A stretch of DNA of 64,000 nt from Dyadobacter endophyticus (GCF_014641595.1 NZ_BMIA01000001.1:806001-870000); one strand, 5' to 3'. Counted from the stretch's first letter, positions 34,538 to 43,953 are shown. Program-made: numbers and translations. Notes: generated from the letters alone by a model not told the origin.

Positions 34538-36859
34538 CTAGCTCGGTTTTACATTTTTCCCCTGCCGCTTCGCAATCGAGAGCAATAATGCAGGTAGCAG
34601 AATCAGATTCGTACACATTGCAACCAGCAAGGTGATCGACACCATCACGCCCATCGCCGCCGTGCCGCCGAAGCTGGATGCGGAAAAAATGGAGAAGCCA
34701 CAGAACAGGATCACGGCCGTGTAGATCATACTCAAACCCGTACCGAAGATAGAGGCTGTCACCGCTTTGGAAGCCGTAAGGCCATTCTTATAGAGTTCTT
34801 CACGGTAGCGCGTCAGAAAATACACCGTCCCGTCGGATGCGATACCGAACGTAATGCTGAAAATCAGGATCGTGGTCGGTTTGAAATAAATATCAAAGTA
34901 ACCCATGATACCGGCCGTCAATGCAAGCGGGATCAGGCAGGGCAGTTTGGATAGCAGGATAATCGGGATCGAGCGGAAAAGCACCATTCCTACAATGGCT
35001 ATCAGCACAATTGCGATGAGCAGGCTTTCATACAAATTGCTCAGCAGGTAATCGTTGCTTTTCAGGAATACCAGGCTGTGGCCGGTAAGACTCACTTTAT
35101 ACTTTTCAGGACTGAAAATCGAATCCACCTTCGATCTGATTCGGTTTGTAAGCTCCTTGATGCGTTCAGAACCTACGTCGGCCATCTGGAAACTAACCCT
35201 GGTGATGCTTTTATCCTCATTCAGGAACGAGGTAAGCTGTTTTGCGGCGCCCTGCTGGCTTTGCAGGTATGGGGCCATTTTGTTCAGTTCCAGCACGCCG
35301 GGCAATGCGTAATATTTGGCATCCCCGCCGCGGTAACCCTGGTAGAGGAATTTGGATGCCTCCACAATGGATACAGGCTTCGAAAATTCGGGGAACTTGG
35401 CCATCTCGTTCTGGAATGCCTTGATCTTGTACAGCGTCCTGGCCTGGTCGGCGAAAACCCCGTTTGGTTGCCGGGTGTTGATCATCACCTCGAACGGCAG
35501 CACGCCATTGAAGTTCTTTTCAAAAAAGCGGAGATCGGTGTAAACCACATCTTTTTTAGGCAGGTCGTCGACGACGTAGCCGATCGTCTGGATTTTAGTC
35601 ATTCCAAATGCCGAAACGACAATCAGTACCACCATCGCAATGTAAATCTCTTTCCGTCGGTTGTGCACCAGGTTATTCACCATCCGGAGAAAGCCGTACG
35701 CCCACTTGCCTTCCAGGTGTTTCAAATGGCGCGGCTTGGGTGTGCTCATGTAATGCAGCGTGATGGGCAGCAATACCAGACAAAGTACGTAGGTTACCAT
35801 TACACTAATGGCCGCCACGACGCCAAATTCGACCAGCAGGATACTATTTGTGAAGTAAAACACACCAAAACCGATCGCCGTGGTCATGTTGGCAAGGAAG
35901 GTCGACAGCCCGATCTGCCGGATCATTTCGCTCAATGCTTCGTCCTTGTTACTGTGCGATACGAGCTCCGTCTGGTATTTGTTGATCAGGAACACGCAGT
36001 TGGGAACCCCGATCACGATCAGCAGAGGAGGAATCAGGCCGGTTAATGCGGTGATTTTGTAGTTGAATAAATGCAATATCCCTACCGAAAACACTACACC
36101 GATCAACACCACTATGATGGACAGCAGCGTGAGGCGCAATGACCGGAAAAATGCCCACAGAATGAGCAGTGTTACAAATACGGCCAGTCCCATGAAAAGC
36201 TCCATCTCGCCGGAGATTTTCTTCATATTGACCGTCCGGATGTATGGCATCCCGGAATAATGCAGATCGGTATTGTATTTGACGGCGAAAGTGTCCGCCA
36301 TTTTCTCGATGTCGTCGACGATCGTCAGGCGGCGTTTCGAGTTGAGTTCCTTGTCGTTGAAGGTAATGACGATGAGCGTCGCATTGGTTTTGCTGTTGAG
36401 CACCAGTCCTTCGTAAATCGGAAGGTTGGCTATCTCCTTTTTGATGCTGTCGGCTTCCGCCTGCGTATTGGGGATATCGCGGATAACCGGCGCGAAATCG
36501 AAGCGGGTGAGGCTGTCGTTACGTGCTATTTTATAGACATTGGCAAGGGAAAGGACGTTTTTGATCCCCTCTGTTTCCCTGATTTGCTGGGAAAGCTTGC
36601 ACCAGTCGCGGAATTTGTTGATTTCAAAAAGCTGCGGGTCCTGCCAGCCTATCACCATTACGCTCCCGTCCTCGCCAAAAAGCTTGCGGAAGTCCTGGTA
36701 TTCTTTCTCTACGGGGTCGTTGGAGGGAAGGATGCGTGCGAAATTGTAGGAGAGTTCAATTTTGCTTGCTTCGTAGGCCATGAAGACCGTCGATACTAAC
36801 ACGAGTGCAACCCACAAAAGCCGGTAGCGGATAATGTAAGTTGCTATTTTATTCCACAT
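34538..36859 (-). CDS. MMPL/RND superfamily permease
   Basis: A 773-residue membrane protein with two repeats, each of one N-terminal helix, a large extracytoplasmic domain (about 35-210 and 430-600) and five further helices, as in MMPL/RND exporters. Typical segments are ILPSNDPVEKEYQDFRKLFG, GLIPPLLIVIGVPNCVFLIN, and ITFGIASDGTVYFLTRYREE near the end. It probably exports lipids, hopanoids or hydrophobic compounds using proton motive force. No adaptor or outer-membrane gene is adjacent, so the substrate is unknown. Confidence 0.87.
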   Translation of the reverse strand: MWNKIATYIIRYRLLWVALVLVSTVFMAYEASKIELSYNFARILPSNDPVEKEYQDFRKLFGEDGSVMVIGWQDPQLFEINKFRDWCKLSQQIRETEGIKNVLSLANVYKIARNDSLTRFDFAPVIRDIPNTQAEADSIKKEIANLPIYEGLVLNSKTNATLIVITFNDKELNSKRRLTIVDDIEKMADTFAVKYNTDLHYSGMPYIRTVNMKKISGEMELFMGLAVFVTLLILWAFFRSLRLTLLSIIVVLIGVVFSVGILHLFNYKITALTGLIPPLLIVIGVPNCVFLINKYQTELVSHSNKDEALSEMIRQIGLSTFLANMTTAIGFGVFYFTNSILLVEFGVVAAISVMVTYVLCLVLLPITLHYMSTPKPRHLKHLEGKWAYGFLRMVNNLVHNRRKEIYIAMVVLIVVSAFGMTKIQTIGYVVDDLPKKDVVYTDLRFFEKNFNGVLPFEVMINTRQPNGVFADQARTLYKIKAFQNEMAKFPEFSKPVSIVEASKFLYQGYRGGDAKYYALPGVLELNKMAPYLQSQQGAAKQLTSFLNEDKSITRVSFQMADVGSERIKELTNRIRSKVDSIFSPEKYKVSLTGHSLVFLKSNDYLLSNLYESLLIAIVLIAIVGMVLFRSIPIILLSKLPCLIPLALTAGIMGYFDIYFKPTTILIFSITFGIASDGTVYFLTRYREELYKNGLTASKAVTASIFGTGLSMIYTAVILFCGFSIFSASSFGGTAAMGVMVSITLLVAMCTNLILLPALLLSIAKRQGKNVKPS

Positions 36860-36887
36860 AATTAGTTATTGAGTTCACAAAAAGTTG

Positions 36888-36895
36888 CAAATATA
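36888..36895 (-). promoter_or_regulatory. Bacteroidota -7 box candidate upstream of the MMPL permease gene
   Basis: CAAATATA on the plus strand reads TATATTTG on the minus strand, matching TAnnTTTG, 28 bases before the permease ATG (36859). No convincing -33 box is visible. Confidence 0.35.
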
Positions 36896-36930
36896 GCTAC
36901 GGAGACGGGAAAAGGGGCACTTTTGAGGCT

Positions 36931-38115
36931 TCAAATGCCCGCTAATCTTTCAAGGTGATGGTACTCAATGCCAAAGAACCGCTTCGCTTCCCGGATCTTT
37001 TCGAGCGCCGCAGCCTGTGATTTTTCGCTCCTTTTGCCCCTGGTTCCAACTATAAGAACGTTTTTTGGGGTATGGGCATCGGAAATAAATTCGAATACCT
37101 TCGTTTTGTAGCCAAAATATTCAAGCACCAGCGCGCGGATACCATCGGTCACCATTTCCGCCTGTCTTTCCAGGAAAATACCATGCCGGGTCAGGAAGCT
37201 GACGTCGTTTTCAGTCTTGTGCTTCTCGATCTGCCGGCGGATTTGTTTGTGGCAGCAGGGTGCGACCACGATCAGGTCGGATTCGGCCTCAATACCTTTG
37301 AAAATGGCGTCGTCGGTTGCGGTATCGCAGGCGTGCAGGGCAATGAGGATATTTGTACCCGAAGCGTCGAACTGGTCGATCGTGCCTTCGCGAAACGACA
37401 AGCCGTCGAAGCCCGCAGTTTGGGAGATCTGGTTGCATAATGTGACCAGATCCTCGCGGAACTCGATGCCTGTCACCTGCGGATCCAGTTTTAATACATT
37501 TTTGAGATAATCGTACAAGGCAAATGTCAGGTAACCCTTCCCCGAACCCATATCGGCGACTTTCACACGATTACCCGGCTCTATTTCTCGGATCAGGCTG
37601 CTGAGAATATCGATATAATGGTTGATCTGCCGGAACTTGTCCTGCGCATTATGAAAGACATTGCCTTGCTGATCGGTGATTTTCAGGTCGAACAGGTAAC
37701 CCTTATCTGTGGGCGAAATCAGCCGGTTTTTGTTCTTATCGTGGCTCAGAGAGGGCGTGCCCCGGCCGGCGATGGTCTTTTTTTTGAGGGTCGTTTTCCC
37801 GCTTTGGTGGGTTTCAAAAAGGATATCCGAATCGACCGTTTGCAGCGTCGCGACACGGAAGTCGCTCTGGAGCCATTGCTTCAACATTTCAATAACCTCT
37901 TCAAATGTGTGGTTTTTGGTAATATCGCGCGTTTTGTGCCGGTAGGTAAGGCTTAGTCGTGGCTCTTTCCTGATCAGGACTTTTTTGATGTAGACATTTT
38001 TCAGGCTTTCATCCGTACCGTGGTAGTTTCCGAGCGAGAGTTTGACAAATGAGCCATTGCGCAGGCTATTTTTGCTCTCGGTGATAAATTCCTGAGCTTT
38101 TTCGGTAACATTCAT
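36931..38115 (-). CDS. Class I SAM-dependent methyltransferase (PF13679/METTL25-like)
   Basis: A 394-residue protein. The N-terminal ~140 residues are a helical/beta domain without clear relatives; the C-terminal methyltransferase has VADMGSGKGYLTFALYDYL (SAM loop), ILIALHACDTATDDAI and VVAPCCHKQIRRQI. The PCCH motif is characteristic of the Methyltransf_32 family that includes eukaryotic METTL25 and GSTCD. The substrate, likely RNA or protein, is unknown. It is a single gene between the permease and the sensor kinase. Confidence 0.8.
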   Translation of the reverse strand: MNVTEKAQEFITESKNSLRNGSFVKLSLGNYHGTDESLKNVYIKKVLIRKEPRLSLTYRHKTRDITKNHTFEEVIEMLKQWLQSDFRVATLQTVDSDILFETHQSGKTTLKKKTIAGRGTPSLSHDKNKNRLISPTDKGYLFDLKITDQQGNVFHNAQDKFRQINHYIDILSSLIREIEPGNRVKVADMGSGKGYLTFALYDYLKNVLKLDPQVTGIEFREDLVTLCNQISQTAGFDGLSFREGTIDQFDASGTNILIALHACDTATDDAIFKGIEAESDLIVVAPCCHKQIRRQIEKHKTENDVSFLTRHGIFLERQAEMVTDGIRALVLEYFGYKTKVFEFISDAHTPKNVLIVGTRGKRSEKSQAAALEKIREAKRFFGIEYHHLERLAGI

Positions 38116-38186
38116 GAGGGTGCTTCAATCTTTTGTATAAGAAGTAACGAGCCAATGTGCCGTTACAGTCTTGATGAGCGGGAAAA

Positions 38187-39989
38187 TCACTTGATGATCA
38201 CTTTCGGGATCTCAATCGCGACACGGGTGCCGCTTTGTTCCTCGCTGTGGATTTGTATTTTACCGTGCAGACTTTCTACACGGCTCTTGATGTTTCTTAG
38301 CCCCACGCCCTGACGGTCGGGTTCGATCATTCCCGTGCCATTGTCGCTCACCGTAAGAACGATCGTTTTGAGGTTTTCGGTCAGGTCAACCGATGCTTCG
38401 TTGGCCCCCGAGTGTTTGATAATGTTATTGGTCAATTCCAGGACAATGCTGTAAAGCTCAAATTCGATCTTGTTGTTAAGCCGGCTATTCATTCCTTTCT
38501 GGTTGAAATTGAATGCGATATTCTTGTTTTCATTCAGCTTGCTGATCAGCCGCTGCAAGGCCGTGATCAAGCCGTGTTCTTCCAGTTCGGCGGGCATCAG
38601 ATTGTGCGAGAGGCTCCGTACCTCCTTGTATGCGGCGCCCACCATCTGATGTACGCTTTGGTAAATCTTTTGCTCTTCTTCCGATAGCACTTTCTTATCG
38701 ATACCATACAGGTACCAGTTCAGCGATGCCAATGTTCCGCCCAGGTGGTCGTGAAGTTCGGCTGCAACGCGCTTCCTTTCAATCGTCTGTCCCTCGATCA
38801 ACGCCGCCTGTATCTCTGCGTTTTTCCTGCGGAGTTTTTTGTTATTAAACCAAAGGAAAATAGCGAACAGGATGACCAGACAGGAAAAGCCGATGAGGAA
38901 ACGCTGTACAGTGCGCTGTTCGCTGATTATTTTTTGCTGGATTTCGGAGTCCATCAGCTTGTTGTCGTACATGAGCTGGTACATGGTGTACTGGCGCTTG
39001 ATCGTTTGGTCGTGAACCATCCGGCGCACATAGTTGACCGCCTGGCTGTAATCCAGTGCAACATCGTGCATTCCTTTCGCCTTGTAGGAGCGCGAGAGCG
39101 TTACCAGGGCCCAGTTGGTCTGCTGGGTCGAGTGGTAAATCTTTGCGTAAGCTAATGCCCGTAATCCGGCCTGAATAGATTCGTCGTACTTTTTCTGATA
39201 ATAATAGATATTGCTCAGATCGTTGAGGCAGTTGAGCTCTCCGTACCGGTTGCCGATTTTCTGAAACAATGCGATGCTTTTCAGAAAATAGGTTTCCGCT
39301 TCTGCGTAGTTACCCAAGCGTACGTGCATATAGCCATTGCTTTGCAGCACCGTAGCCCGGCCCCAGTCGGAGTTCATTTTATCGAACATCTTGTACGATT
39401 GGTTATAGAGCTTAACAGCTACATCATTCATGTTTTTTTCACGGTAGCAGTTGCCCAGGTTCTCGATGCTCAATGCCAGCGAACTATCGGCTTTCAGGCG
39501 GGTGAAAATCTGTACGGCATGTTCGTAGTTGATCCGTGAGGAGTCCCATTGTCGGTACTCGGAGTAGCTTTCTCCCAAAAAACGTTTGCCGTGGGCGGTG
39601 AACATCGGCAGGTTAAGCTGCTTCGACAGCGTGATCGTCTCGTTCGAAAGCTCTCGCAGTACGTCGTAGCTGCCATCGAGCAAGTAGTACGTACTCAGAA
39701 GGTTATAAGCGAGCAGCTTACCCTTTCCCCACTGATGTTTTTGAGAAAGTCTCAATACATTTTTAGAATAAAACATCGACTTCTCCGCATCCTGGAAAAG
39801 ATATTCGGAAGCAAGTTTGTGGTATTTGAGGATCAGAAGTGTGTCTTCGGCAAAGTCTTCCTGCGGTTTGGATTCGACCACCTCTACCTTCCGGTTGGCA
39901 CCCTCGTCCTGTCCGATCGGAGTACACTGGGTAGCTGAAAGAATACACCCTAACGAAAAGAGAAGAACTAGTTTGTAGAATTGATTCAT
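38187..39989 (-). CDS. TPR-containing NarL-type sensor histidine kinase
   Basis: A 600-residue membrane kinase. A signal/lipobox-like N-terminus (FSLGCILSATQC) precedes six or more tetratricopeptide repeats (about 50-330; units such as ALAYAKIYHSTQQTNWALVT), presumably periplasmic. One TM helix (about 370-390; FLIGFSCLVILFAIFLWF), a HisKA_3 dimerisation domain with IERKRVAAELHDHLGG (phosphoacceptor His) and an HATPase domain (NNIIKHSGANEA, DNGTGM, GVGLRNIKSRVESL) follow. This is a common Bacteroidota architecture paired with a LuxR-type regulator. No such regulator lies next to it here, so it is an orphan in this window. Confidence 0.88.
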   Translation of the reverse strand: MNQFYKLVLLFSLGCILSATQCTPIGQDEGANRKVEVVESKPQEDFAEDTLLILKYHKLASEYLFQDAEKSMFYSKNVLRLSQKHQWGKGKLLAYNLLSTYYLLDGSYDVLRELSNETITLSKQLNLPMFTAHGKRFLGESYSEYRQWDSSRINYEHAVQIFTRLKADSSLALSIENLGNCYREKNMNDVAVKLYNQSYKMFDKMNSDWGRATVLQSNGYMHVRLGNYAEAETYFLKSIALFQKIGNRYGELNCLNDLSNIYYYQKKYDESIQAGLRALAYAKIYHSTQQTNWALVTLSRSYKAKGMHDVALDYSQAVNYVRRMVHDQTIKRQYTMYQLMYDNKLMDSEIQQKIISEQRTVQRFLIGFSCLVILFAIFLWFNNKKLRRKNAEIQAALIEGQTIERKRVAAELHDHLGGTLASLNWYLYGIDKKVLSEEEQKIYQSVHQMVGAAYKEVRSLSHNLMPAELEEHGLITALQRLISKLNENKNIAFNFNQKGMNSRLNNKIEFELYSIVLELTNNIIKHSGANEASVDLTENLKTIVLTVSDNGTGMIEPDRQGVGLRNIKSRVESLHGKIQIHSEEQSGTRVAIEIPKVIIK

Positions 39990-40087
39990 ATAGTACTGAT
40001 CTATCGATAGTTAGGGCGTAGTTGGTTGTCGAAGGTTCGTTTAATAAGACGTGCCCCATTAACCTTTACTTACAAAAATATTGTCTT

Positions 40088-40681
40088 TTATGTAATATCT
40101 GTAAGGAAGCTCGCGCCCGACGTTGATCCCCACACGCGGACCGGCGACAATGGTCTCGGGACCGATACTGGTGCTCGCAGATATAGGACGTTGCCAGAAA
40201 GCAATGTAGCATTATGCAAGTCCCGTTCGATACCCATTGCACGCACGAGTTTGCCGGGGCCGCTGCAAAGGTCTTTGAGCTTAATTTTAGCCGTCGACAG
40301 GGTATCCAGTGTCTTCCCGGGCCGGACACTCCGTCGCAGTTCCATCAATTCGATGCCTGCGGTGGGTTGCAACGCGCGGATCAGCACCGCTTCCCCGATG
40401 CCTTCCGCGTTGCTGACGATGTTGAAACACTGGTACATGCCATAAATGAGGTATACATACACCGTACCCGCGATAGCGTACATCGGCTCTGTCCGCACGG
40501 TACGCCGGTTGAATGCGTGGCAGGCGGGGTCGTCTTGTAGATAGGCTTCCGTTTCAACGATAATGCCGCTCGTGAGGCCGTCGGGGCTTTCGTGTACGAG
40601 TTCGCAGCCCAGCAATTTTTGCGCCAGGGTGCGGGTATCATAGACGGAGAAGAAGGAAAGAGGAAGCTTCTCTCCGGGCAT
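40088..40681 (-). CDS. 3-methyladenine DNA glycosylase (AAG/MPG family)
   Basis: A 197-residue DNA glycosylase of the AAG family. Typical segments include GIIVETEAYLQDDPACHA (catalytic Glu), MYAIAGTVYVYLIYGMYQCF, AVLIRALQPTAGI and LCSGPGKLVRAMGI. It removes 3-methyladenine and other alkylated purines from DNA in base-excision repair. The start (ATG) overlaps the yicC stop by 1 base (TGATG), so the two genes are coupled. Confidence 0.92.
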   Translation of the reverse strand: MPGEKLPLSFFSVYDTRTLAQKLLGCELVHESPDGLTSGIIVETEAYLQDDPACHAFNRRTVRTEPMYAIAGTVYVYLIYGMYQCFNIVSNAEGIGEAVLIRALQPTAGIELMELRRSVRPGKTLDTLSTAKIKLKDLCSGPGKLVRAMGIERDLHNATLLSGNVLYLRAPVSVPRPLSPVRVWGSTSGASFLTDIT

Positions 40682-41568
40682 CAGATAATGTTCATCGTTT
40701 GCTCCTTAATCTTTTCGAGCTCGTCCTTCATGCGTACAACCAGATGCTGGATCGTAGCGTCGTTGGCCTTCGAGCCGATGGTGTTGATCTCCCGTCCGAT
40801 TTCCTGAGCGATGAAATTGAGCTTCTTGCCGTTGCTTTCCGAGTCTTTCATTGTTTCGAGAAAATAGGTAAGGTGGTTGGCCAAACGGATCTTTTCTTCC
40901 GAAATGTCGAATTTCTCAACATAGTAGATCAGCTCTTGCTCAAAACGGTTAGGATCGAAATTATCGTCGGTTAGCAGTTCCCTGACCTGTTTTTCGAGTC
41001 GCTCGCGGACGGCCGGAATCCGGGCTTTGTCCTGTTCGGCCACCTGGTCGAGCAGATCCTGAATCGTATTGATGTATTCGACAAATTTTTCGGCGGTCAT
41101 GCGTCCTTCCTGTTCACGGAAAACGGAACATTTGCGGAGCGCTTCCAGTACTGCCACCTTGATCTGCGACCAGTCGTCTTCCTTGCTGGTATCGTCTACC
41201 GTCTCGTTGTTGTAGGCATTGGGCAATTGCAGCGCGATGCGGAGCAGTTCGGTCCCGTCGGGTGCAAATCCCAACCCGGTGGCAGTATCCGTCAAATCCT
41301 GGTAATAGGCACTCACAAGTGCGCGGTTCACCGACGTCGATGCTACCGTCTTCCCTACCGGCTGGACTGAGAGGGTAAATTCAACCTTGCCGCGTTCGAG
41401 CGACTGGGTAATGAGGTTACGGATTTCTATTTCCCTTTCGGAGAAGTTGCGCGGTATGCGGCAATAAATATCCAAGAATTTGGAGTTCAATGTCTTGATT
41501 TCCACCGTGACATTGATCGATTCGGATTCGATGTTGGATACACCGTACCCGGTCATTGATTTTAACAT
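40681..41568 (-). CDS. YicC family endoribonuclease
   Basis: A 295-residue YicC-type protein. The N-terminus (MLKSMTGYGVSNIESESIN) and C-terminus (EIGREINTIGSKANDATIQH...EKIKEQTMNII) carry the conserved family segments. E. coli YicC is an endoribonuclease that acts on RNA, including small RNA turnover. It is translationally coupled to the DNA glycosylase gene. Confidence 0.9.
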   Translation of the reverse strand: MLKSMTGYGVSNIESESINVTVEIKTLNSKFLDIYCRIPRNFSEREIEIRNLITQSLERGKVEFTLSVQPVGKTVASTSVNRALVSAYYQDLTDTATGLGFAPDGTELLRIALQLPNAYNNETVDDTSKEDDWSQIKVAVLEALRKCSVFREQEGRMTAEKFVEYINTIQDLLDQVAEQDKARIPAVRERLEKQVRELLTDDNFDPNRFEQELIYYVEKFDISEEKIRLANHLTYFLETMKDSESNGKKLNFIAQEIGREINTIGSKANDATIQHLVVRMKDELEKIKEQTMNII

Positions 41569-41722
41569 AAGGATGTGCTTTGGTTCTGGTTAGGAACGGG
41601 TTGTTGCAATTTTTTGATTTTGACCACCGACCGCCGACCGCGGATTTGGGTTGCCTTTCGGCAACTGGCCATGAACGATGGACGATAGGCCATGTTTTCG
41701 TTGTCATTTGTTAATGCGTATC

Positions 41723-41760
41723 AGACTTGGACCATGGTCGGCGATCCATGGTCTAAGCCT
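41723..41760 (-). terminator. Long hairpin downstream of pdxA
   Basis: AGACTTGGACCATGG (41723-41737) pairs with CCATGGTCTAAGCCT (41746-41760): 15 bp with one mismatch and one G-T pair, loop of 8. It lies just past the pdxA stop (41765). No T tract follows, so it may be a terminator, a transcript-end stabiliser or a dispersed palindrome. Confidence 0.55.
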
Positions 41761-41764
41761 GGCC

Positions 41765-42871
41765 TTAATTGAACCGCTGCTTCCCCCCAGACTTGGCCGG
41801 GTGCTGGCTTTCGGATGGTTGTGGTTTGGAGATCAATGCATTTTTTTCCATATCGGCATTGAAAATGCGGAACCTCGATATGTCGCAGGCCAGGTACAGC
41901 GCTTGAAGCAATGAACCGGGTTCTGCAAGGTTTTTTCCTGCGATGTTGTAGGCAGTTCCGTGGTCGGGCGAGGTGCGGACGGCCGAAAGTCCTGCGGTGA
42001 AATTCACACCCTCGTTGAATGCCAATGTTTTGAATGGAATAAGCCCCTGATCGTGGTACATGGCGAGTACGGCATCGTACTGGCGGTAAGTGCCTGCTGC
42101 GAAGAAGCCGTCGGCGGGGAATGGGCCTACCACGAGATGGCCCTTTTCTTTGAACTGCTTGATTACCGGCTGAATGATTTCGATTTCCTCAGATCCAAGC
42201 AAACCGTTCTCGCCCGCGTGGGGGTTTAGGCCCAATACAGCTAGTTTAGGTTTTTTTATACCGAAATCCCCTTTCAATGATTGTAATATCTGCTCGATCT
42301 TGGCGGCAAGTTTTTCAGCCGTAATGTGTTCACGGACGTTTTGCAATGGCATATGGCCGGTAAGCACACCTACACGTAAGTCGCCAGCTACCATGAACAT
42401 GAGCGCGTCGTCCTTTCCGAATGCCTCGGCCAGGAATTCTGTATGGCCGGGGAATTTGAAATCTTCACTCTGAATGTTGTCTTTATTAATAGGGCCGGTA
42501 ACGAGTGCCTGTATTTTTCCCTCTTTCAGGTCTTCCACTGCCCGTTTTAAGGAGGCAAAGGAACCCTGGCCGGCTTCCGCGGTGATCTTTCCGGGCTCTA
42601 TTTCCGTCTGATGGTCGTGCCAGCAGGTGATTACGTTGGTGAGTTTATGGTTGACCTGCTCGGGCTTCTGGATGCCGTGCAGGTTCCAGTCTTTCATTTC
42701 AAGCAGGTTGCGATATTGGTTCAATACTCTCAGGGAGCCGTAGATGATTGGTGTGCACAATTTAGATAACTGGTTCCCTTCTAATGCTTTAAGGATTACT
42801 TCCGGGCCAATGCCGTTATAATCGCCGATTGTGATCCCGATTACCGGTTTATCACTCTGTTGTTCGCTCAT
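41765..42871 (-). CDS. pdxA: 4-hydroxythreonine-4-phosphate dehydrogenase
   Basis: A 368-residue PdxA enzyme; start set at ATG 42871 (MSEQQSDKPVIGITIGDYNG), excluding 24 upstream in-frame residues. Signature segments include GITIGDYNGIGPEVILKAL, PINKDNIQSEDFKFPGHTEF (metal/substrate) and GLNPHAGENGLLG and AMYHDQGLIPFK. It oxidises 4-phosphohydroxy-L-threonine in pyridoxal 5'-phosphate synthesis. It is divergent from the 2-hydroxyacid dehydrogenase gene. Confidence 0.94.
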   Translation of the reverse strand: MSEQQSDKPVIGITIGDYNGIGPEVILKALEGNQLSKLCTPIIYGSLRVLNQYRNLLEMKDWNLHGIQKPEQVNHKLTNVITCWHDHQTEIEPGKITAEAGQGSFASLKRAVEDLKEGKIQALVTGPINKDNIQSEDFKFPGHTEFLAEAFGKDDALMFMVAGDLRVGVLTGHMPLQNVREHITAEKLAAKIEQILQSLKGDFGIKKPKLAVLGLNPHAGENGLLGSEEIEIIQPVIKQFKEKGHLVVGPFPADGFFAAGTYRQYDAVLAMYHDQGLIPFKTLAFNEGVNFTAGLSAVRTSPDHGTAYNIAGKNLAEPGSLLQALYLACDISRFRIFNADMEKNALISKPQPSESQHPAKSGGKQRFN

Positions 42872-42915
42872 GTAGGTAAATGCTGTTGTATGTGTTCTCC
42901 TGCGTAATTCTGTAT

Positions 42916-42923
42916 TACTTTTG
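42916..42923 (+). promoter_or_regulatory. Bacteroidota -7 box candidate for the 2-hydroxyacid dehydrogenase
   Basis: TACTTTTG at 42916-42923 matches TAnnTTTG, 43 bases before the ATG at 42967, in the divergent pdxA intergenic region. The -33 region is unclear. Confidence 0.35.
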
Positions 42924-42966
42924 CCGAACGGTTCAACCGGCAAGTTACAAAAAATCCTGTGCTACT

Positions 42967-43893
42967 ATGAAAATCCTGATCGCAGACTCCATGCATACCT
43001 CACTATTCGGGATGCTGGATGAGCAAAAGTGGGAGTATGATTACCATCCTGAATACAAAAGAGAAGACATAAAAAATGCATTGCCCCGCTACGACGGGCT
43101 CGTGATCCGAAGCAAGACCTTCCTTGATCGCGAAATGCTCGAAAATGCGCGAAATCTGCGTTTTATCGCGCGCGCCGGTGCTGGTCTCGACCTCATTGAC
43201 CTTGAAGTGGCCAGAGAGCGGAATATCGAAGTGTTCCATGCGGGTACAGGTAACCGCGACGCCGTCGCGGAACACGCATTAGGCATGCTGCTGGCCTTGT
43301 TTAACAACATCCTGCGCGCCGACCAGCAGGTGCGCAACGGCGTCTGGGACCGAGAAGGCAATAGGGGAGTGGAACTGATGGGTAAAACCGTCGGGCTGAT
43401 CGGTTACGGAAATAATGGCTCTGCTACCGCGAAACGCCTCAGCGGCTTCGGCTGCAAAGTGCTCGCGTATGACAAGTACCGTGATCATTATGGCGACGCG
43501 TTCGCCGTGGAATCATCCATGGAAGAAATTCAGCGTGAGGCCGACATTCTCAGCCTGCATATTCCATTGACCGACATTACGCGCTACCTCGTAAATGAAG
43601 AATTTATTCGCGCTTTTACCAAGCCATTTTATTTGTTGAATTTATCCAGAGGTGAAGTCGTAAAATTAAAGGCGGTAACCGAAGCTTTGGAAAGCGGCAA
43701 AATCAAAGGTGCGTGCCTGGATGTGCTGGAAAACGAAAAGATCGCAAAGCTGACCGCCGAACAGCAGGAAGTGTTTGACGACCTGCGGGCTTCGGATCGC
43801 GTGGTGCTCACGCCGCATATCGGCGGCTGGACCCATGAAAGTTATGTCCGGATCAATGAAGTACTGGTTGAACAAATCCGAAACTGGCTATAA
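42967..43893 (+). CDS. D-2-hydroxyacid dehydrogenase, phosphoglycerate-dehydrogenase-like
   Basis: A 308-residue NAD-dependent dehydrogenase. The catalytic and cofactor residues are present: Rossmann GLIGYGNNGSATAKRLSG, Arg in LLNLSRGEVV, Glu in CLDVLENEK and His in VVLTPHIGGWTHES. There is no ACT domain, so it is not a full-length regulated SerA; the substrate could be 3-phosphoglycerate or another 2-hydroxyacid. Start is ATG 42967, discarding 29 unlikely upstream residues. Confidence 0.88.
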   Translation: MKILIADSMHTSLFGMLDEQKWEYDYHPEYKREDIKNALPRYDGLVIRSKTFLDREMLENARNLRFIARAGAGLDLIDLEVARERNIEVFHAGTGNRDAVAEHALGMLLALFNNILRADQQVRNGVWDREGNRGVELMGKTVGLIGYGNNGSATAKRLSGFGCKVLAYDKYRDHYGDAFAVESSMEEIQREADILSLHIPLTDITRYLVNEEFIRAFTKPFYLLNLSRGEVVKLKAVTEALESGKIKGACLDVLENEKIAKLTAEQQEVFDDLRASDRVVLTPHIGGWTHESYVRINEVLVEQIRNWL

Positions 43894-43900
43894 ACAAATA

Positions 43901-43919
43901 TGCCGACCAATGGTCGGCA
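43901..43919. terminator. Hairpin between convergent dehydrogenase and rplY genes
   Basis: TGCCGACC (43901-43908) pairs with GGTCGGCA (43912-43919) around a 3-base loop. It lies between convergent stops at 43893 and 43954. T tracts are weak on both sides. The core ATGGTCGGC also occurs in the hairpin at 41723-41760. Confidence 0.5.
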
Positions 43920-43953
43920 CGTTTGCATCTATTAGCCATGAAAAATAAAATAC

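Noticed and set aside
35078..36046. 322-codon plus-strand frame opposite the MMPL permease gene
   Set aside because: It lies fully inside a well-supported permease gene and its product is rich in His, Arg and Cys without a fold pattern.
41590..41720. Small gene in the yicC-pdxA intergenic region
   Set aside because: The stretch is rich in short imperfect repeats (GACCGCCGACC, GGCCATGAACGATGG) and has no frame with a credible start or composition.
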